In this document: positions 51,501-58,877 of the stretch, in pieces | Numbering within the stretch: the first letter of the stretch is position 1 | How the letters are laid out: every line of letters starts with the position of its first letter | NCBI GenBank assembly: GCA_963678705.1 | Contig: OY783221.1 | Coordinates: 1,426,001-1,490,000, forward strand | Direction of reading: 5' to 3' | Origin: Panorpa germanica | Taxonomy: Eukaryota > Arthropoda > Insecta > Mecoptera > Panorpidae | DNA: 64,000 nucleotides | The notes under the pieces: generated by a model | Seen by the model: the letters and a program-made list of their open reading frames with translations, nothing else | The model's database searches: none | Told to the model about the DNA's origin: nothing | Program-made: the position numbers and the translations under genes

Positions 51501-54500
51501 TACTTCTATTTGTAAAAAATGTTAATGAAGAATTTTTGTAGGTTAGTGAAATAACTGCTGAGAAAGACAAGTCAATAATAGGTTTTTTAGTTATAGTCAT
51601 TAATCTTGCTGTATTTAGAACGTACGTTGGCTTAAATAAACACTTTCATGGACAGGATAAGCTTTGTCTCAATTGTAAGCTTACTCGCTTCACAACAAGT
51701 CAAATCTTGAATTAAAGACACTTATATTAACATCTAATTTAAATTCTGTAAGAAAGTGGTTTCAAAAAATAAAATATCCAGGTCTAAGGTGAGTTAAGAA
51801 ATCGAGGAGTGGATTATCTGGAAACAAACTTTAAATAAAAAGAGAAGCTTGAGACAAACGCGGTGGGCCATCTCTAATCGAAATATAAATTAAAACACCT
51901 GTTATCATAATTACCCCAAACAAAAACCCAAGGCATAAAGAACCGAGATGGAAATTAGACGGCTCTTTAAATGTAACTTTTATATTAACTTCATTTACAG
52001 ATGCAATCGATTTTTGAACGCATTTTGAAACTGATTCTAGTGCAACGCTGTTCTGTTCCTCCGGTAAATAACAATATCCTTTAATCTTAGAATTTCGTTC
52101 AACGAAAGATCTTACAAAATCTCGAGTAGCGCAATCGTTGCAATCAATTGGATTGAAGTTGACATCTAATAATGTTAAATTCGTCAACGGTTGAAACACT
52201 TTATAATCTAATATTTGAAGACTATTATGCGATAAATGAAGACTTTTAATATTCTTGTTACCAATAAACATATCTTGTGATAATGTTTTGAAATTATTCT
52301 GCTCTAGTTTCAGCGTTAACAAATTCGGGAATATACTGATCCATTCTCTTGGAATTGATTCCAGCATGCAGTCTGACATCTCAAGATCTTCCAAAGACGT
52401 AATCCTGATAATGGCGGTGTTACCTGCTAGCCGCAAACTATCTTGCAGGTTTAGATGGTGATTGTGATTCATCTTCAACACGCGCAGTTTATTTGAGCGT
52501 TTAAAACCCTGGATGTCCAGTGTTTCCAGTTCTTTGTTGGATAAATCTATGCTCTCTAACAATGGTAGTTCTTTAAAAGCGTCCCTTTCGGCAGTCTCCT
52601 GGAGTGTGTCCCTCAATTGAATGATAGCATGCTTTAAATCCGGCAAAGTATTCGTATTACTTTCAACCAGGTAGTAATATTTGTTACTGCGAAGTTTAAA
52701 TTGCGGAATTACATCCAATCCGGCACCGGAGCAGTCTGATGTGTCACCATCACAACGGCAATATTCCGGACATGATTCAGAACAACCAAATGTCAGCATC
52801 ATACTAAAAAATAAAATTATTTTGTAATTAAAAGTAGAAAAAACTTAGCAGCCTTTGTTTTAGTGATGGGCCAACTCGGAAAAAACAAAACTCGAGTTAA
52901 CCCGAGTTAAAATCCACGTAACTCGGGTTGAACTCGAATTACGTAACTCGAGTTAACTGGATGGACAAGTAAATGATTTTTTTGAGTTTCTACCAAATTA
53001 TTCCCTGAGCTGTTCCAATTTTTTAAAGTATTTATGCAAATAAATACTTAAAAAAATTGGAACAGACAAATTATATTTTTATCTGTTTCAATTCCTTATT
53101 TTTTTATATTATTTATTTATTATGTATTGGGAGAGTTATACCTACTAACTAAAGAAACAAAAAAAGTTATTGTTTGAAATCGAATCATTTATTTAAGTAT
53201 TTTTGGCTCGAATTTTGATTAAAAATAATATTTACTATCAATTAAACGAACTCGAGTTAGAGGGAATTCAACTCGAGTGGATTCGAGTTACGCTCAACTC
53301 GAGTTAACTCGAGTTAGTTACTCGAGTTGACCATCACTACTTTGTTTTACCTCAGAACTCACTGTGCATAATGTTAAGTGATTATAAAACTAGATAAAAA
53401 GGAATTGACAATTTAAATAATAAAATTTAAATGTTTGATTAAAATTTACAATTCCTAATATGTCTTATATATATAAAAAGTAGTACAAAAGTAATCATTG
53501 TAAAACTTCAGCTCACCTGTACAAAATTAATATTAAATCCGATAAATTATATTATATTTGAATGCATAAATTATAATTTAGAAAGATCAAAATTCAATAG
53601 TGAAATATTAGATGTGATTAAAACTTTTCTTGTTAATACTAAATTGTTGTTAAGTGATTTAAAATTAATTAGTGAATTATTTAAATATTTAGAAATTTGT
53701 AAAATAGAATTATAAAATTGAAATATGTATAAAAAATGGTGGCTATGATGAATAAAAGTCAAGGCAAATAAATAAATAATTGTGATCTATAATTTGAGGC
53801 GATCTTCTTAATATTAAATTGTGTTTCAATTAATCTGATCCCGCGTGAAAGTAGGTATATTGTCTAAGTAAGTCAGTGTCTAAATTACTTATTATGTAAT
53901 TAATATATTAATAAATGTTAAACTTACCACAGCAGTAAAGAAAATATGTCACACTGATCCATATTACAACCGTAAAGGTGTCAACAACAGTACACTAAAT
54001 TCACTCACGCGAATCGGCCGTTAATATGTTTATGCCAAGACAATCACGCTGCAGATATAATCTACAAAAACGACATGTAGAAACTAAAAAAAATTATCCC
54101 TGTCTCGTTATTTTGTGTGACTATTTTTTTTTCCGTTCTATATATTTTTTACCACAGTTATGTTTTCTTGATAATGTTATCACTGATAAGTATTAACCAT
54201 ATGTGAAAGTAATTAAAAAATTAACACTTTTAAAAAACTTCATAAGATTTTTGAAATATATTTTATAAGCAGTGTTTTGGAAAAGAATTTAGATCCCGTA
54301 TGTTAATTTAAATAAATTCAAATATACATTCAAAATTATGCACCTTAAAATTAATTGGGTATATAGTTAACATTCAAAAATATCAAGTACGTTAATATTG
54401 TGTAGGGGCGCCTCTACAGAGCCCTTATTTACATTTAATAGGGCTACATGCATTTATCAGAGATTTAAAATGTTTATGCAGTTATAAAATGAACACATTT

Positions 54501-56128
54501 ACAAAAATACAAAAAAGTATATATAATTTTCGAAGATCCTGAGTAGAAATATATCTGGATTTTTATCAGCGCTCGTAAATAATGTAATTTATATGGGCAA
54601 TCTCTCTAGGTACCCGAGTACAACCCTGTCGGGCAAGTCGGGTAAGAAATTGAGTTCTCTATAAGGTTGATAATAACTACTTTTAAGCTAAGGCCCACTG
54701 ATAAGATGGTATTGCAAAAAAACTTGAAACCGGAAGAACCTTATTTCTGTATTGGTAGCGATGTAAAGCAAACTAGCGATAAGCGCTTTTTCTATCTAAT
54801 AATAACATTGCAAATAACGATAAGATATAGTTTATTCATAGTAACTCAAATTTATCCTTGTTCCAATTTCATGTTCCTTGTTTCTTGTTCCTTTCTCTCT
54901 TGTAACTGGAATATACTTTGTAATACTTGGACGTCATTTAATTTATGAACAATGCTATATTGTTCCAGACACATTTCATTATTTTATGTGTCAAATACAG
55001 CCATATTTCTATTGTTTATTTGTATTTGTATGTTGTATGGTGGTGTGAGTGTGAGAAGAGGAGTCTGTTGATAGGGAGGAATGGAAACAGAATCCACGAT
55101 ACTTCGTTGCAATTTGTACAGAGACAGGGAATGAACATGCCGCAATAGAAACGATTATAGATATATATATATCAAGAAGAACTTCACATTTAAGGTCGGC
55201 GTTCCGATAGGGGGTAAGGTCAAAACGATAAAAAAGCATATTTTCGATAATGTTTTTTGACGACACAGTTAATATATAATTATTTCCATAATAACTACAT
55301 GATAAAATGACATTTCAAGAATATTTTGTGAAATTTTCATAAATAAATATCAAGAAATGAAGCATTGAAAGAATAACATTGGGGTGCCACTCATTTCTGA
55401 AATCGAAAAACCAAAATGATTTCATTAGTTGATAAGTTTCTGCAGGAAACGCTGTCAAGTTTTTCTTTTTTTATTGATTTTTCAATTTTTTACAGCACTT
55501 AAAAGTCAAAATACCGATTTTTCATGAAAAAAATCAGAAACTTTGTTATTTTAAAATACGTTAAAATTAAAAAATTATAAAAACTCGACAGCGTTACCTT
55601 GGCATTTATGTAAAGAAAGAGTGTGCAAAATTTCAAAAGAATCGGTCTAGTAGATTTTGAGCTAGAGAGGGCACCGACTCTGAAAAAGCTATGTGTGAGA
55701 AACCGCATTTAAAAGTTTCAAAGTAACACGAAAGCAGATCAGAGAGGTGAAGACTTAGAACTCTATATCTCCGACAGTTTTAGTCCAATCGACTTCAAAT
55801 TTGCACACAATAAACTTAATATGTTGTACAATAATATAAATAAATAAAAAAAAGTTGAAGGACAAGAGCTACAAGTTGCTAGAGCTAGAAAATATTGTTA
55901 ATATTAAAATATTGTTAAAAACCTTACCAAATCAATGAGCTGTGATAATCGTAGCCCCAGTTTAACTAGCACTGTGTCGGTATTGTTACTAACGGGTCTA
56001 ATCAGTCTGTTGTAGTTACTTAACAGGTCATCATAGAGCCGTTTGGCGTCGGGATTGGCACATGACAACTTCAAAAAAACAACAAACACCACCAAAATAT
56101 TTACGAAGAATTTAATCATTGTACACAT
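13271..56128 (-). CDS. nAChRalpha2: Nicotinic acetylcholine receptor subunit alpha-2 (complete, 8 exons)
   Basis: Coding exons join as 56128-55928, 33304-33260, 32738-32629, 19653-19473, 17792-17636, 15274-14695, 14498-14288, 13465-13271 (1680 nt, 559 residues). All introns are GT-AG and all phases match. The product is a cys-loop, acetylcholine-gated cation-channel subunit of the neuronal plasma membrane. Visible parts are a signal peptide (about 1-23), the cys-loop C152-C166, W173 of loop B, and the vicinal C225-C226 that defines alpha subunits. TM1 is 243-267, TM2 274-292 preceded by the GEK motif, TM3 307-330, then a cytoplasmic loop and TM4 about 508-530. From memory, the mature N-terminus (ANPDAKRL through LRLSQLIDL) and the loop motif [15 protein letters not shown] match Drosophila Dalpha2 (SAD) best. 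Introns 1 and 3 are 22.6 and 13.0 kb. The 5' UTR and promoter were not identified. Confidence 0.95.
13892..14113 (+). pseudogene. LINE reverse-transcriptase C-terminal zinc knuckle (R1/Jockey-like) in alpha-2 intron 7
   Basis: The plus strand encodes 73 residues to a stop at 14111-14113, with [20 protein letters not shown] and then C after Q, a CCHC arrangement typical of the C-terminal end of non-LTR polyproteins. The upstream reverse transcriptase is lost, and decayed sequence back to about 13620 may belong to it. It is antisense to the host gene. Confidence 0.65.
14288..14498 (-). CDS. nAChRalpha2: nAChR alpha-2 exon 7 (cytoplasmic loop, MA helix)
   Basis: Residues 425-495. A Gly-rich stretch ([18 protein letters not shown]) is followed by the conserved helix [19 protein letters not shown]. 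It is bounded by CTGACAG|ATTC and AATGCG|GTAAGT. The exon starts before the first in-frame Met. Confidence 0.95.
14695..15274 (-). CDS. nAChRalpha2: nAChR alpha-2 exon 6 (TM1-TM3 and start of cytoplasmic loop)
   Basis: Residues 232-425. It starts [17 protein letters not shown] and includes TM1, TM2 (after SGEK), TM3 and the first part of the intracellular loop with an Ala/Gln-rich run ([11 protein letters not shown]). It is bounded by TTGCAG|AC and AATAG|GTAACT. The intron to exon 7 is only 196 bp. Confidence 0.96.
15275..17635 (-). other. nAChR alpha-2 intron 5
   Basis: A 2.36-kb intron. Apart from the family R3 repeat at 15348-15813 it is plain AT-rich sequence; no nested gene was found. 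Confidence 0.7.
15348..15813 (+). repeat. Interspersed repeat family R3, copy
   Basis: It shares TATTAATGTACAACATATTA, TTTTGAAATTTTGCACAC and GAAACTTATCAACTAATGAA with the copies at 44753 and 55207. The body contains poly(T/A) stretches and no open frame. Its class is unknown. Confidence 0.65.
17636..17792 (-). CDS. nAChRalpha2: nAChR alpha-2 exon 5 (loop C, vicinal cysteines)
   Basis: Residues 180-232. [12 protein letters not shown] holds the vicinal Cys pair 225-226 and flanking tyrosines of loop C, which makes this an alpha subunit. It is bounded by ACACAG|ATT and CCCAG|GTATG; the next Asp codon is split (G|AC). Confidence 0.95.
18492..18918 (+). repeat. GGGCTTGTGTCCT element (family R2), internally deleted
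   Basis: It begins GGGCTTGTGTCCT and ends near GAAGACACAAGTC, an imperfect inverted match. The body matches 60596-61256 but lacks the first 150 bp or so. Confidence 0.7.
19473..19653 (-). CDS. nAChRalpha2: nAChR alpha-2 exon 4 (cys-loop exon)
   Basis: Residues 119-179. It carries [13 protein letters not shown], the cys-loop from C152 to C166 ([15 protein letters not shown]) and loop [10 protein letters not shown]. It is bounded by TTTCAG|TGCC and CAG|GTTAGT. Confidence 0.96.
19816..20097 (+). repeat. Family R3, right-half fragment
   Basis: It matches the right part of the copy at 44753-45400 (GAAACTTATCACCTAATGAA through AAAATATGCTTTTTTGTACC). Confidence 0.6.
20895..21385 (-). repeat. YADD LINE 3' fragment
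   Basis: The pyrimidine-rich plus strand parallels 48240-48730 of the best LINE copy, including CTATTTCCGCCATCCACCTC and CTGCCTCCCTTTAATA. It carries many frameshifts. Confidence 0.65.
22294..22546 (-). mobile_element. CCCAGTAAACA MITE, copy B (253 bp)
   Basis: Inverted relative to copy A, with intact ends CCCAGTAAACATTTTGG and TTGTTTACTGGG. The flanking dinucleotides (AT, AA) do not match, so the target duplication has decayed. Confidence 0.85.
23450..23670 (+). mobile_element. CCCAGTAAACA MITE, copy C (221 bp)
   Basis: Same orientation as copy A, with intact ends and an internal deletion plus a short unrelated stretch near 23485. CA flanks both sides as the target duplication. Confidence 0.85.
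23734..23881. mobile_element. Small palindromic MITE, 148 bp
   Basis: TTTTAAATCAATAGAAAAAC near the left end is mirrored by GTTTTTCTATTGATTTTAAA near the right (about 29 bp in all). The core is about 90 bp with no open frame, and it is present once in the window. Confidence 0.6.
25040..25365 (+). repeat. YADD LINE 3' UTR fragment
   Basis: AGAAGAAGAAGCAGAAAG and GAATGAAATGTATTAG match the sequence downstream of the LINE stop codon at 48359 (minus strand). It is purine-rich and non-coding. Confidence 0.6.
26395..29290. repeat. Satellite-like tandem array, about 10 units of 230-322 bp
   Basis: The landmark TTTTGAC(G/A)A recurs at 26573, 26895, 27217, 27483, 27736, 28003, 28236, 28504, 28737 and 29040. 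The first three units are near-identical with a 322-bp period; later units form a second subtype with alternating spacing. Each unit holds the inverted pair CTGATTTCAAA and TTTGAAATCAGC around a core such as ATATCTCGAAAACCGGGAC. There is no open frame of note. Confidence 0.85.
32629..32738 (-). CDS. nAChRalpha2: nAChR alpha-2 exon 3 (110 bp)
   Basis: Residues 83-119, beginning [16 protein letters not shown] and ending [10 protein letters not shown], cover loop A. It is bounded by CAACAG|GAA and AACAA|GTAAGT. The last Asn codon is split (AA|T). Confidence 0.95.
33260..33304 (-). CDS. nAChRalpha2: nAChR alpha-2 exon 2 (45 bp)
   Basis: Residues 68-82, [15 protein letters not shown], include the loop D region of the ligand site. 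It is bounded by TTACAG|AAC and CAT|GTAAGT. A 45-bp exon at this place is standard for the family and too short to show as a long open frame. Confidence 0.95.
33929..34245. mobile_element. PIF/Harbinger-like MITE, 317 bp, TTA target duplication
   Basis: The left end (GATTCGTCGCACACTGCAA) is partly decayed; the right end is CTTGCAGTGTGCGACAGGTC. TTA lies at 33926-33928 and 34246-34248. It shares CATGAGAGCAAACTTT with the copy at 7347. Confidence 0.75.
34890..35220. repeat. Interspersed repeat, inverted partner at 57350-57580
   Basis: TTTCCTACTACACGGTGG, GTGTGGTGGGGGTAGAAA and ACCTTCCTTTGTTG recur in reverse complement at 57350-57580, so this is a dispersed repeat of unknown class. Confidence 0.6.
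36480..36509. repeat. (GA)n microsatellite
   Basis: About 15 GA units. A nearby GAA/GAC-rich patch (36340-36375) adds to a low-complexity region. Confidence 0.9.
36965..37902 (+). repeat. GGGCTTGTGTCCT element (family R2) with internal duplication, 938 bp
   Basis: The left end is GGGTTTGTGCTCT and the right end AGGACACAAGCCC, an inverted pair. The right half, from CTACTCAACAAATAACTGA, occurs twice in tandem (about 37380-37545 and 37690-37890). There is no coding capacity. Confidence 0.75.
38950..40215. repeat. Second satellite-like array, about 4-5 units of 265-280 bp
   Basis: AAAAAATTGATGGCCTCCGAT-type starts recur near 38985, 39255, 39530 and 39995. Units carry GGTTTTCGAGATATTAGCG or similar in the centre and GCTGATTTC / GATTTGGAATCAGCG arms, the same dyad plan as 26395-29290 but a diverged sequence. 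Confidence 0.75.
40813..41064. mobile_element. PIF/Harbinger-like MITE, 252 bp, TAA target duplication
   Basis: GGCCTGTCGCACACTGCAAG at the left is mirrored by CTTGCAGTGTGTGACAGGCC at the right. TAA is duplicated at 40810-40812 and 41065-41067. It is a shorter relative of the copy at 33929. Confidence 0.9.
41120..41380 (-). mobile_element. CCCAGTAAACA MITE, copy E (261 bp)
   Basis: The left end is CCTAGTAAACATTCTGG (one change) and the right end TTGTTTACTGGG. AA flanks both sides as the target duplication. Confidence 0.85.
41538..41751. mobile_element. Tc1/mariner-type MITE, 214 bp, copy 1
   Basis: TIRs of about 28 bp include ACGAGAGTTCGGCGG (left) and its decayed mirror at the right. TA flanks both sides. 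The body matches 58878-59090. Confidence 0.7.
42856..43209 (+). pseudogene. Jockey-clade LINE reverse-transcriptase C-terminal remnant
   Basis: The plus strand reads [20 protein letters not shown] then [11 protein letters not shown] and a stop, and continues in another frame with [20 protein letters not shown] to a stop at 43207-43209. The motif NAPWY..N.D.HRDL is typical of Jockey-type retrotransposons. An A/TAA-rich tail near 43300-43320 may be the 3' end. It is broken by an early stop and a frame change. Confidence 0.75.
43659..44019. mobile_element. hAT-like MITE, 361 bp, 8-bp target duplication
   Basis: CAGGGGTGGCCTTAGC is mirrored by CCCTAAGGCCGCTTCTG at the right end. The flanks TTTAGCAT (43651-43658) and TCTAGCAT (44020-44027) match at 7 of 8 bases. 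GAGGCCCCGGGG and AAGGCCCCGGGCGG add subterminal inverted similarity. Confidence 0.8.
44753..45400 (+). repeat. Family R3, near-complete copy
   Basis: It runs from a T-rich start (TTTATTTATTTATATTAATG) to AAAATATGCTTCTTTTTTAT and CGTTTTGACCTTA. It is the same element as 55207-55858 in opposite orientation. Confidence 0.7.
46397..46652 (-). repeat. Family R3, right-half fragment
   Basis: It starts AAGGTCAAAACAATCAAAAT and matches the right half of the 55207 copy, in the same orientation as that copy. Confidence 0.65.
46793..48149 (+). mobile_element. Tandem pair of Helitron-like units (period about 692 bp)
   Basis: The segment GAGAAAAAAATTCTAAGAC starts at 46793 and again at 47485, with matching sequence for most of each unit. 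Each unit ends in a short GC-rich hairpin (CGTCGCGTTGCGACG; GTCGCTTGCGAC) followed about 10 nt later by CTAG, the arrangement expected at Helitron 3' ends. There is no Rep/helicase frame, so the units are non-autonomous. The 5' TC end was not pinned down. Confidence 0.55.
48359..50337 (-). pseudogene. Non-LTR retrotransposon reverse transcriptase (YADD), one frameshift
   Basis: This enzyme copies its own RNA into DNA at a nick. The first frame (50337-48733, 534 codons) holds the RT order: APGRDGL (62-68), NYRGITLLN (120-128), [13 protein letters not shown] (191-203), [10 protein letters not shown] (249-258) and the catalytic YADD (293-296), then the thumb. Near 48800-48830, in an A-rich run, the reading shifts to a second frame (to 48359). 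That frame carries [29 protein letters not shown] and a CCHC-like knuckle ([16 protein letters not shown]). It is 5'-truncated at 50337, where it abuts repeat R3, so the endonuclease is missing. The 3' UTR runs to about 48180. RT is otherwise open, so the insertion is fairly young. The clade is not certain. Confidence 0.9.
50338..50450 (-). repeat. Family R3 fragment at the LINE 5' junction
   Basis: GTTGATAAGTTTCTGCAGGT and TGCAAAATTTCAAAAGAATC match the interior of R3. The LINE begins exactly where the match stops. Confidence 0.65.
50978..51130. repeat. Truncated relative of the GGGGGCC TIR family
   Basis: GGGGCCATTTATAAATTACG and GACCCCCTCCCCCC parallel the element at 2239. The right end was not found. 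Confidence 0.5.
51831..52803 (-). CDS. LRR gene exon 2 (main coding exon)
   Basis: It carries all LRRs, both Cys caps, the membrane span and the tail [14 protein letters not shown]. The stop lies at 51833-51831. AATAAA-like signals on the minus strand near 51380-51410 would give a 3' UTR of about 420 nt. Confidence 0.85.
51831..53962 (-). CDS. Leucine-rich-repeat type I membrane protein, nested in alpha-2 intron 1
   Basis: Two exons, 53962-53928 and 52803-51831, give 335 residues. The product looks like a cell-surface protein: a signal peptide ([19 protein letters not shown]), an N-terminal Cys cap ([14 protein letters not shown], about 23-36), five or so LRRs between about 92 and 225 (for example [38 protein letters not shown]), a C-terminal Cys cap (CNDCATRDF to KCV), one membrane span (about 297-319, [19 protein letters not shown]) and an 18-residue tail without a known signalling motif. 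It is read on the same strand as the host gene. It is a real gene rather than a shadow because 324 codons are open, the domain order is complete, and splicing of the short first exon restores a signal peptide. The ligand and orthologue are not recognised. Confidence 0.85.
52861..53339. mobile_element. hAT-like MITE, 479 bp, perfect 8-bp target duplication
   Basis: The ends are TAGTGATGGGCCAACTCG and CGAGTTGACCATCACTA. CTTTGTTT is duplicated exactly at 52853-52860 and 53340-53347. Subterminal regions are full of ACTCGAGTTA-type repeats in both orientations. It sits inside the intron of the LRR gene, 57 bp from the exon 2 acceptor. Confidence 0.92.
53928..53962 (-). CDS. LRR gene exon 1 (35 bp, start of signal peptide)
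   Basis: Eleven codons ([11 protein letters not shown]) plus two bases end at CTGTG|GTAAGT. Joined to the acceptor TTTTTTAG|TATGATG at 52803 the frame is kept and a Cys codon is formed across the junction. This is an inference from splice sites and frame. Without it the protein could still start at the Met pair at 52802. Confidence 0.65.
55207..55858 (-). repeat. Family R3, near-complete copy
   Basis: It runs from AAGGTCAAAACGATAAAAAA to ATTATATAAATAAATA-like sequence and an A-rich end. It lies just downstream of alpha-2 exon 1, inverted relative to 44753. Confidence 0.7.
55928..56128 (-). CDS. nAChRalpha2: nAChR alpha-2 exon 1 (start, signal peptide, N-terminal helix)
   Basis: It encodes residues 1-67. 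A hydrophobic signal ([17 protein letters not shown]) is followed by the mature start [17 protein letters not shown]. The start chosen is the first Met in the frame; a second Met three codons later is equally possible. N48 in NNT is a glycosylation site. The exon ends TTG|GTAAGG, phase 0. Confidence 0.93.
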
Positions 56129-57349
56129 TTTTATATACGACTTATTACAGACATTATTAAATTTTATGATTATTTTCTAAACAATAATTTCATCAAATTT
56201 ACATATTTTACATTTTAAATAAAATTATTTTTAACTTTATTTCAGCAATTTTTAAAAACTTTAATTAGTTTAATTATTCAATTAAAAATAGTCTATCAGA
56301 ATCTATTAATTATGCACCTAGCTAATTAATATTAGAAAGCACGTGTTAATTTATAAAATACAAATTTACTTGGCCTCCGCCATGACACTCACATGCAGTA
56401 GTACTACCTACTAGGTTCTATTTTGCTATATGAAAATACTCAAAAATATATGAAACTACATAAAACACAAACTTCTATATAGAATTGTATCGCTTATTCA
56501 CTCTAACTAATGTATATCACATATAACTCTCTTAGTGATCACACTTGTTTGTTTCAACTTGTTTCAGTGTTCCTCTGGATATTTCACAATGAAATCGATC
56601 TGCGATACTGCGCAAGAGCATCAGCTGATTTTTGGTTGGTTTGGAGATTTTACACAGCTTCCAAAAGACGTTTAAAAGCTTTTTAGAAATATTGTTGGTT
56701 GTTCTTTATCAGAGAGGATGCTGATGTTACATATAAATTATTGTATTGTTAGATACGGTATATATAACACGTAAACTTCTAACTGATATGTAAATAAAAT
56801 ACCCCTGGTTGAAAATTAAGGTTGAGTGATGTTACAAACATCGCTATTATAACGACGCCGTGAACAACAATGACGTGAATGTTTGAACTGTGAACATTTG
56901 TTAATAGATTTCAATATTTAAACCTGATTTAACGGTTAACTATTATTAAATTTACAAAACCTAACTACATAGCTGAGTATTTTAATAATTCAAGAACATT
57001 TTGCCAGCGTACTCCTTCTAATCTGTGTGGTAGGTCATAAAACCCACCAGCACCGGTTTTTAATTTTGTAGACAAGCTAAGCTTTCTATTATATAATATA
57101 TTAATTTATTTCAGTTAATTAAAAGTTAACAACTTTTTCTAACTTAATTAAAACATCCCAGCAGGTAAATGTTTTAATTTAAAATTACAATTAAATTAAA
57201 AGATCAATTGTTGTATGGCCAGGTTATTGTAGTAGAGATTATGGGATTAATCAGCTCAAATTTTAACACCGTGGCATAAATTAAGAAACAATTTAATAAA
57301 GCATGTTTCATAAATATTAATATGATGAGGGCATGAATTATGACGATGA

Positions 57350-57580
57350 TGGAACTAAGTGTGTCCAACGTTCATGTTGGAAGAAGTTCGGGCTGTTTCT
57401 ACCCCCACCACACACTGCATCCACATGTCATGCACTGCTGCACGAATCGTTCAACAAAGGAAGGTTTTATACTTGAAAGTTTGTGTCAGTGTCAATAATA
57501 TGAACAAATTAATAAAATGAATTTGAAATGAACATTCGTACCACCGTGTAGTAGGAAATTTGCTATGTCAATCTTCTAAT
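57350..57580. repeat. Interspersed repeat, inverted partner of 34890-35220
   Basis: TTTCTACCCCCACCACACAC, CAACAAAGGAAGGTTT and CCACCGTGTAGTAGGAAA mirror the earlier copy. Confidence 0.6.
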
Positions 57581-58877
57581 ATTTGACTTACACGCAGAAG
57601 GCCAACATTTGAATCAAACGTTCCCCGCATAGTTTGGAGCCGGCTTAAATCCAACGAAGAAAAATGCATGCGTATTGTAATTTTTTCTGCAAGTGACGTC
57701 ATTAAATATGGCAGCAACCATGATAGTAATTTTAAGTGAAGTGCTTTATTTTACAGCGTTAAGGTATACATCCAATGTAGCGAAATTGAAGACCTTGTAT
57801 TAATAATATAAGTTTATTACTTTGAAGAAAAGTTAAATCGATCATGCTTACTTCTTTTCTGCTAATCCCGGTTACTTCACAAGATAAACCCGTTCACGAT
57901 ATTTTGACAAAACATTTGGAATTTTGTTTTTAAAAAAGAAAACATAAATATTCAAATATAATGAAAATAAAAAAAACAAACTTTTCGCATAAAAATATTT
58001 TCTTTGTGTGCCCATAATTTTATATAGTAATGTTTTTCGTAATATAAAAGTTTTTCCTAGAATTTTTTTATTTTTTAACTTTTATTTTTAATAAATAGAA
58101 CGAACTTTTCTGAAAATATTTATTATTCATGGTCATTTCTCACTTAAATAAAATTATTAACAAATATTTATTTAAAAATTTTGTTTGTTTGAAATAATGT
58201 TTTAAAATCAGAAGTAATTCTAGTTTACCTTTTAGATACTATTTTTTAGTTTTAATTATTACTTATCTTTGAAAAGAAACTGGAGAAGAATGACTTGAAC
58301 AAATTTTGTCTTTAGACAAACCATGTTTCGTCTTTCTTATTTGTTAAGCATTTTGTTGTCCTTAATTTATTATTTCGTGTTTGCTTTATTAATTGATTCT
58401 ATATCAATCTTTATTGTAACAAGTACAACACAAGAACCAGTTGTTTGACAATTACGTCACTAATACTCGTTCTATGCCGTTTTTAATCCGTACCCTTTTG
58501 GTACAGAAGTCTTTCAACCTTATAACTATTAACATCACTGACTAGAAACTAGAAACTACCGTTTAAAAGTTATCACAACCACCGAGGTTCTTGAGTGTTA
58601 CTTGATTTTGTTATATTTTTGTGTTAATTATTATTATTGTTATTCAAACTTGTGATTTAAATTAGATCAAATAAACAAGTGAATTGTTATATTAAATTTA
58701 AGTGAAGATCTTTAATTCCTGTGCTTGCCCCTAAGCGTAGTGCTGAAAATAAGCACGATCCTGCTTTTTAACAGAAACTGTCATTTAATTTTTAAGTTAC
58801 ATACATATTCATTTAATATATTAGTAAAATATAAGTTTTACTAACATATTAAAAATAGTAGGGGTAGTAAAATACTA

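Larger units (their letters stand above)
33305..55927 (-). other. nAChR alpha-2 intron 1 (22.6 kb)
   Basis: A host intron with a nested LRR gene on the same strand, a LINE, a second satellite array and many MITEs, all listed separately. Stretches 35230-36950, 45400-46390 and 53990-55200 show no gene; the first has a (GA)n run and a GAA-rich patch. Confidence 0.75.

Noticed and set aside
51406..51600. 64-residue frame just downstream of the LRR gene
   Set aside because: Likely the LRR 3' UTR; no domain, AT-driven residues.
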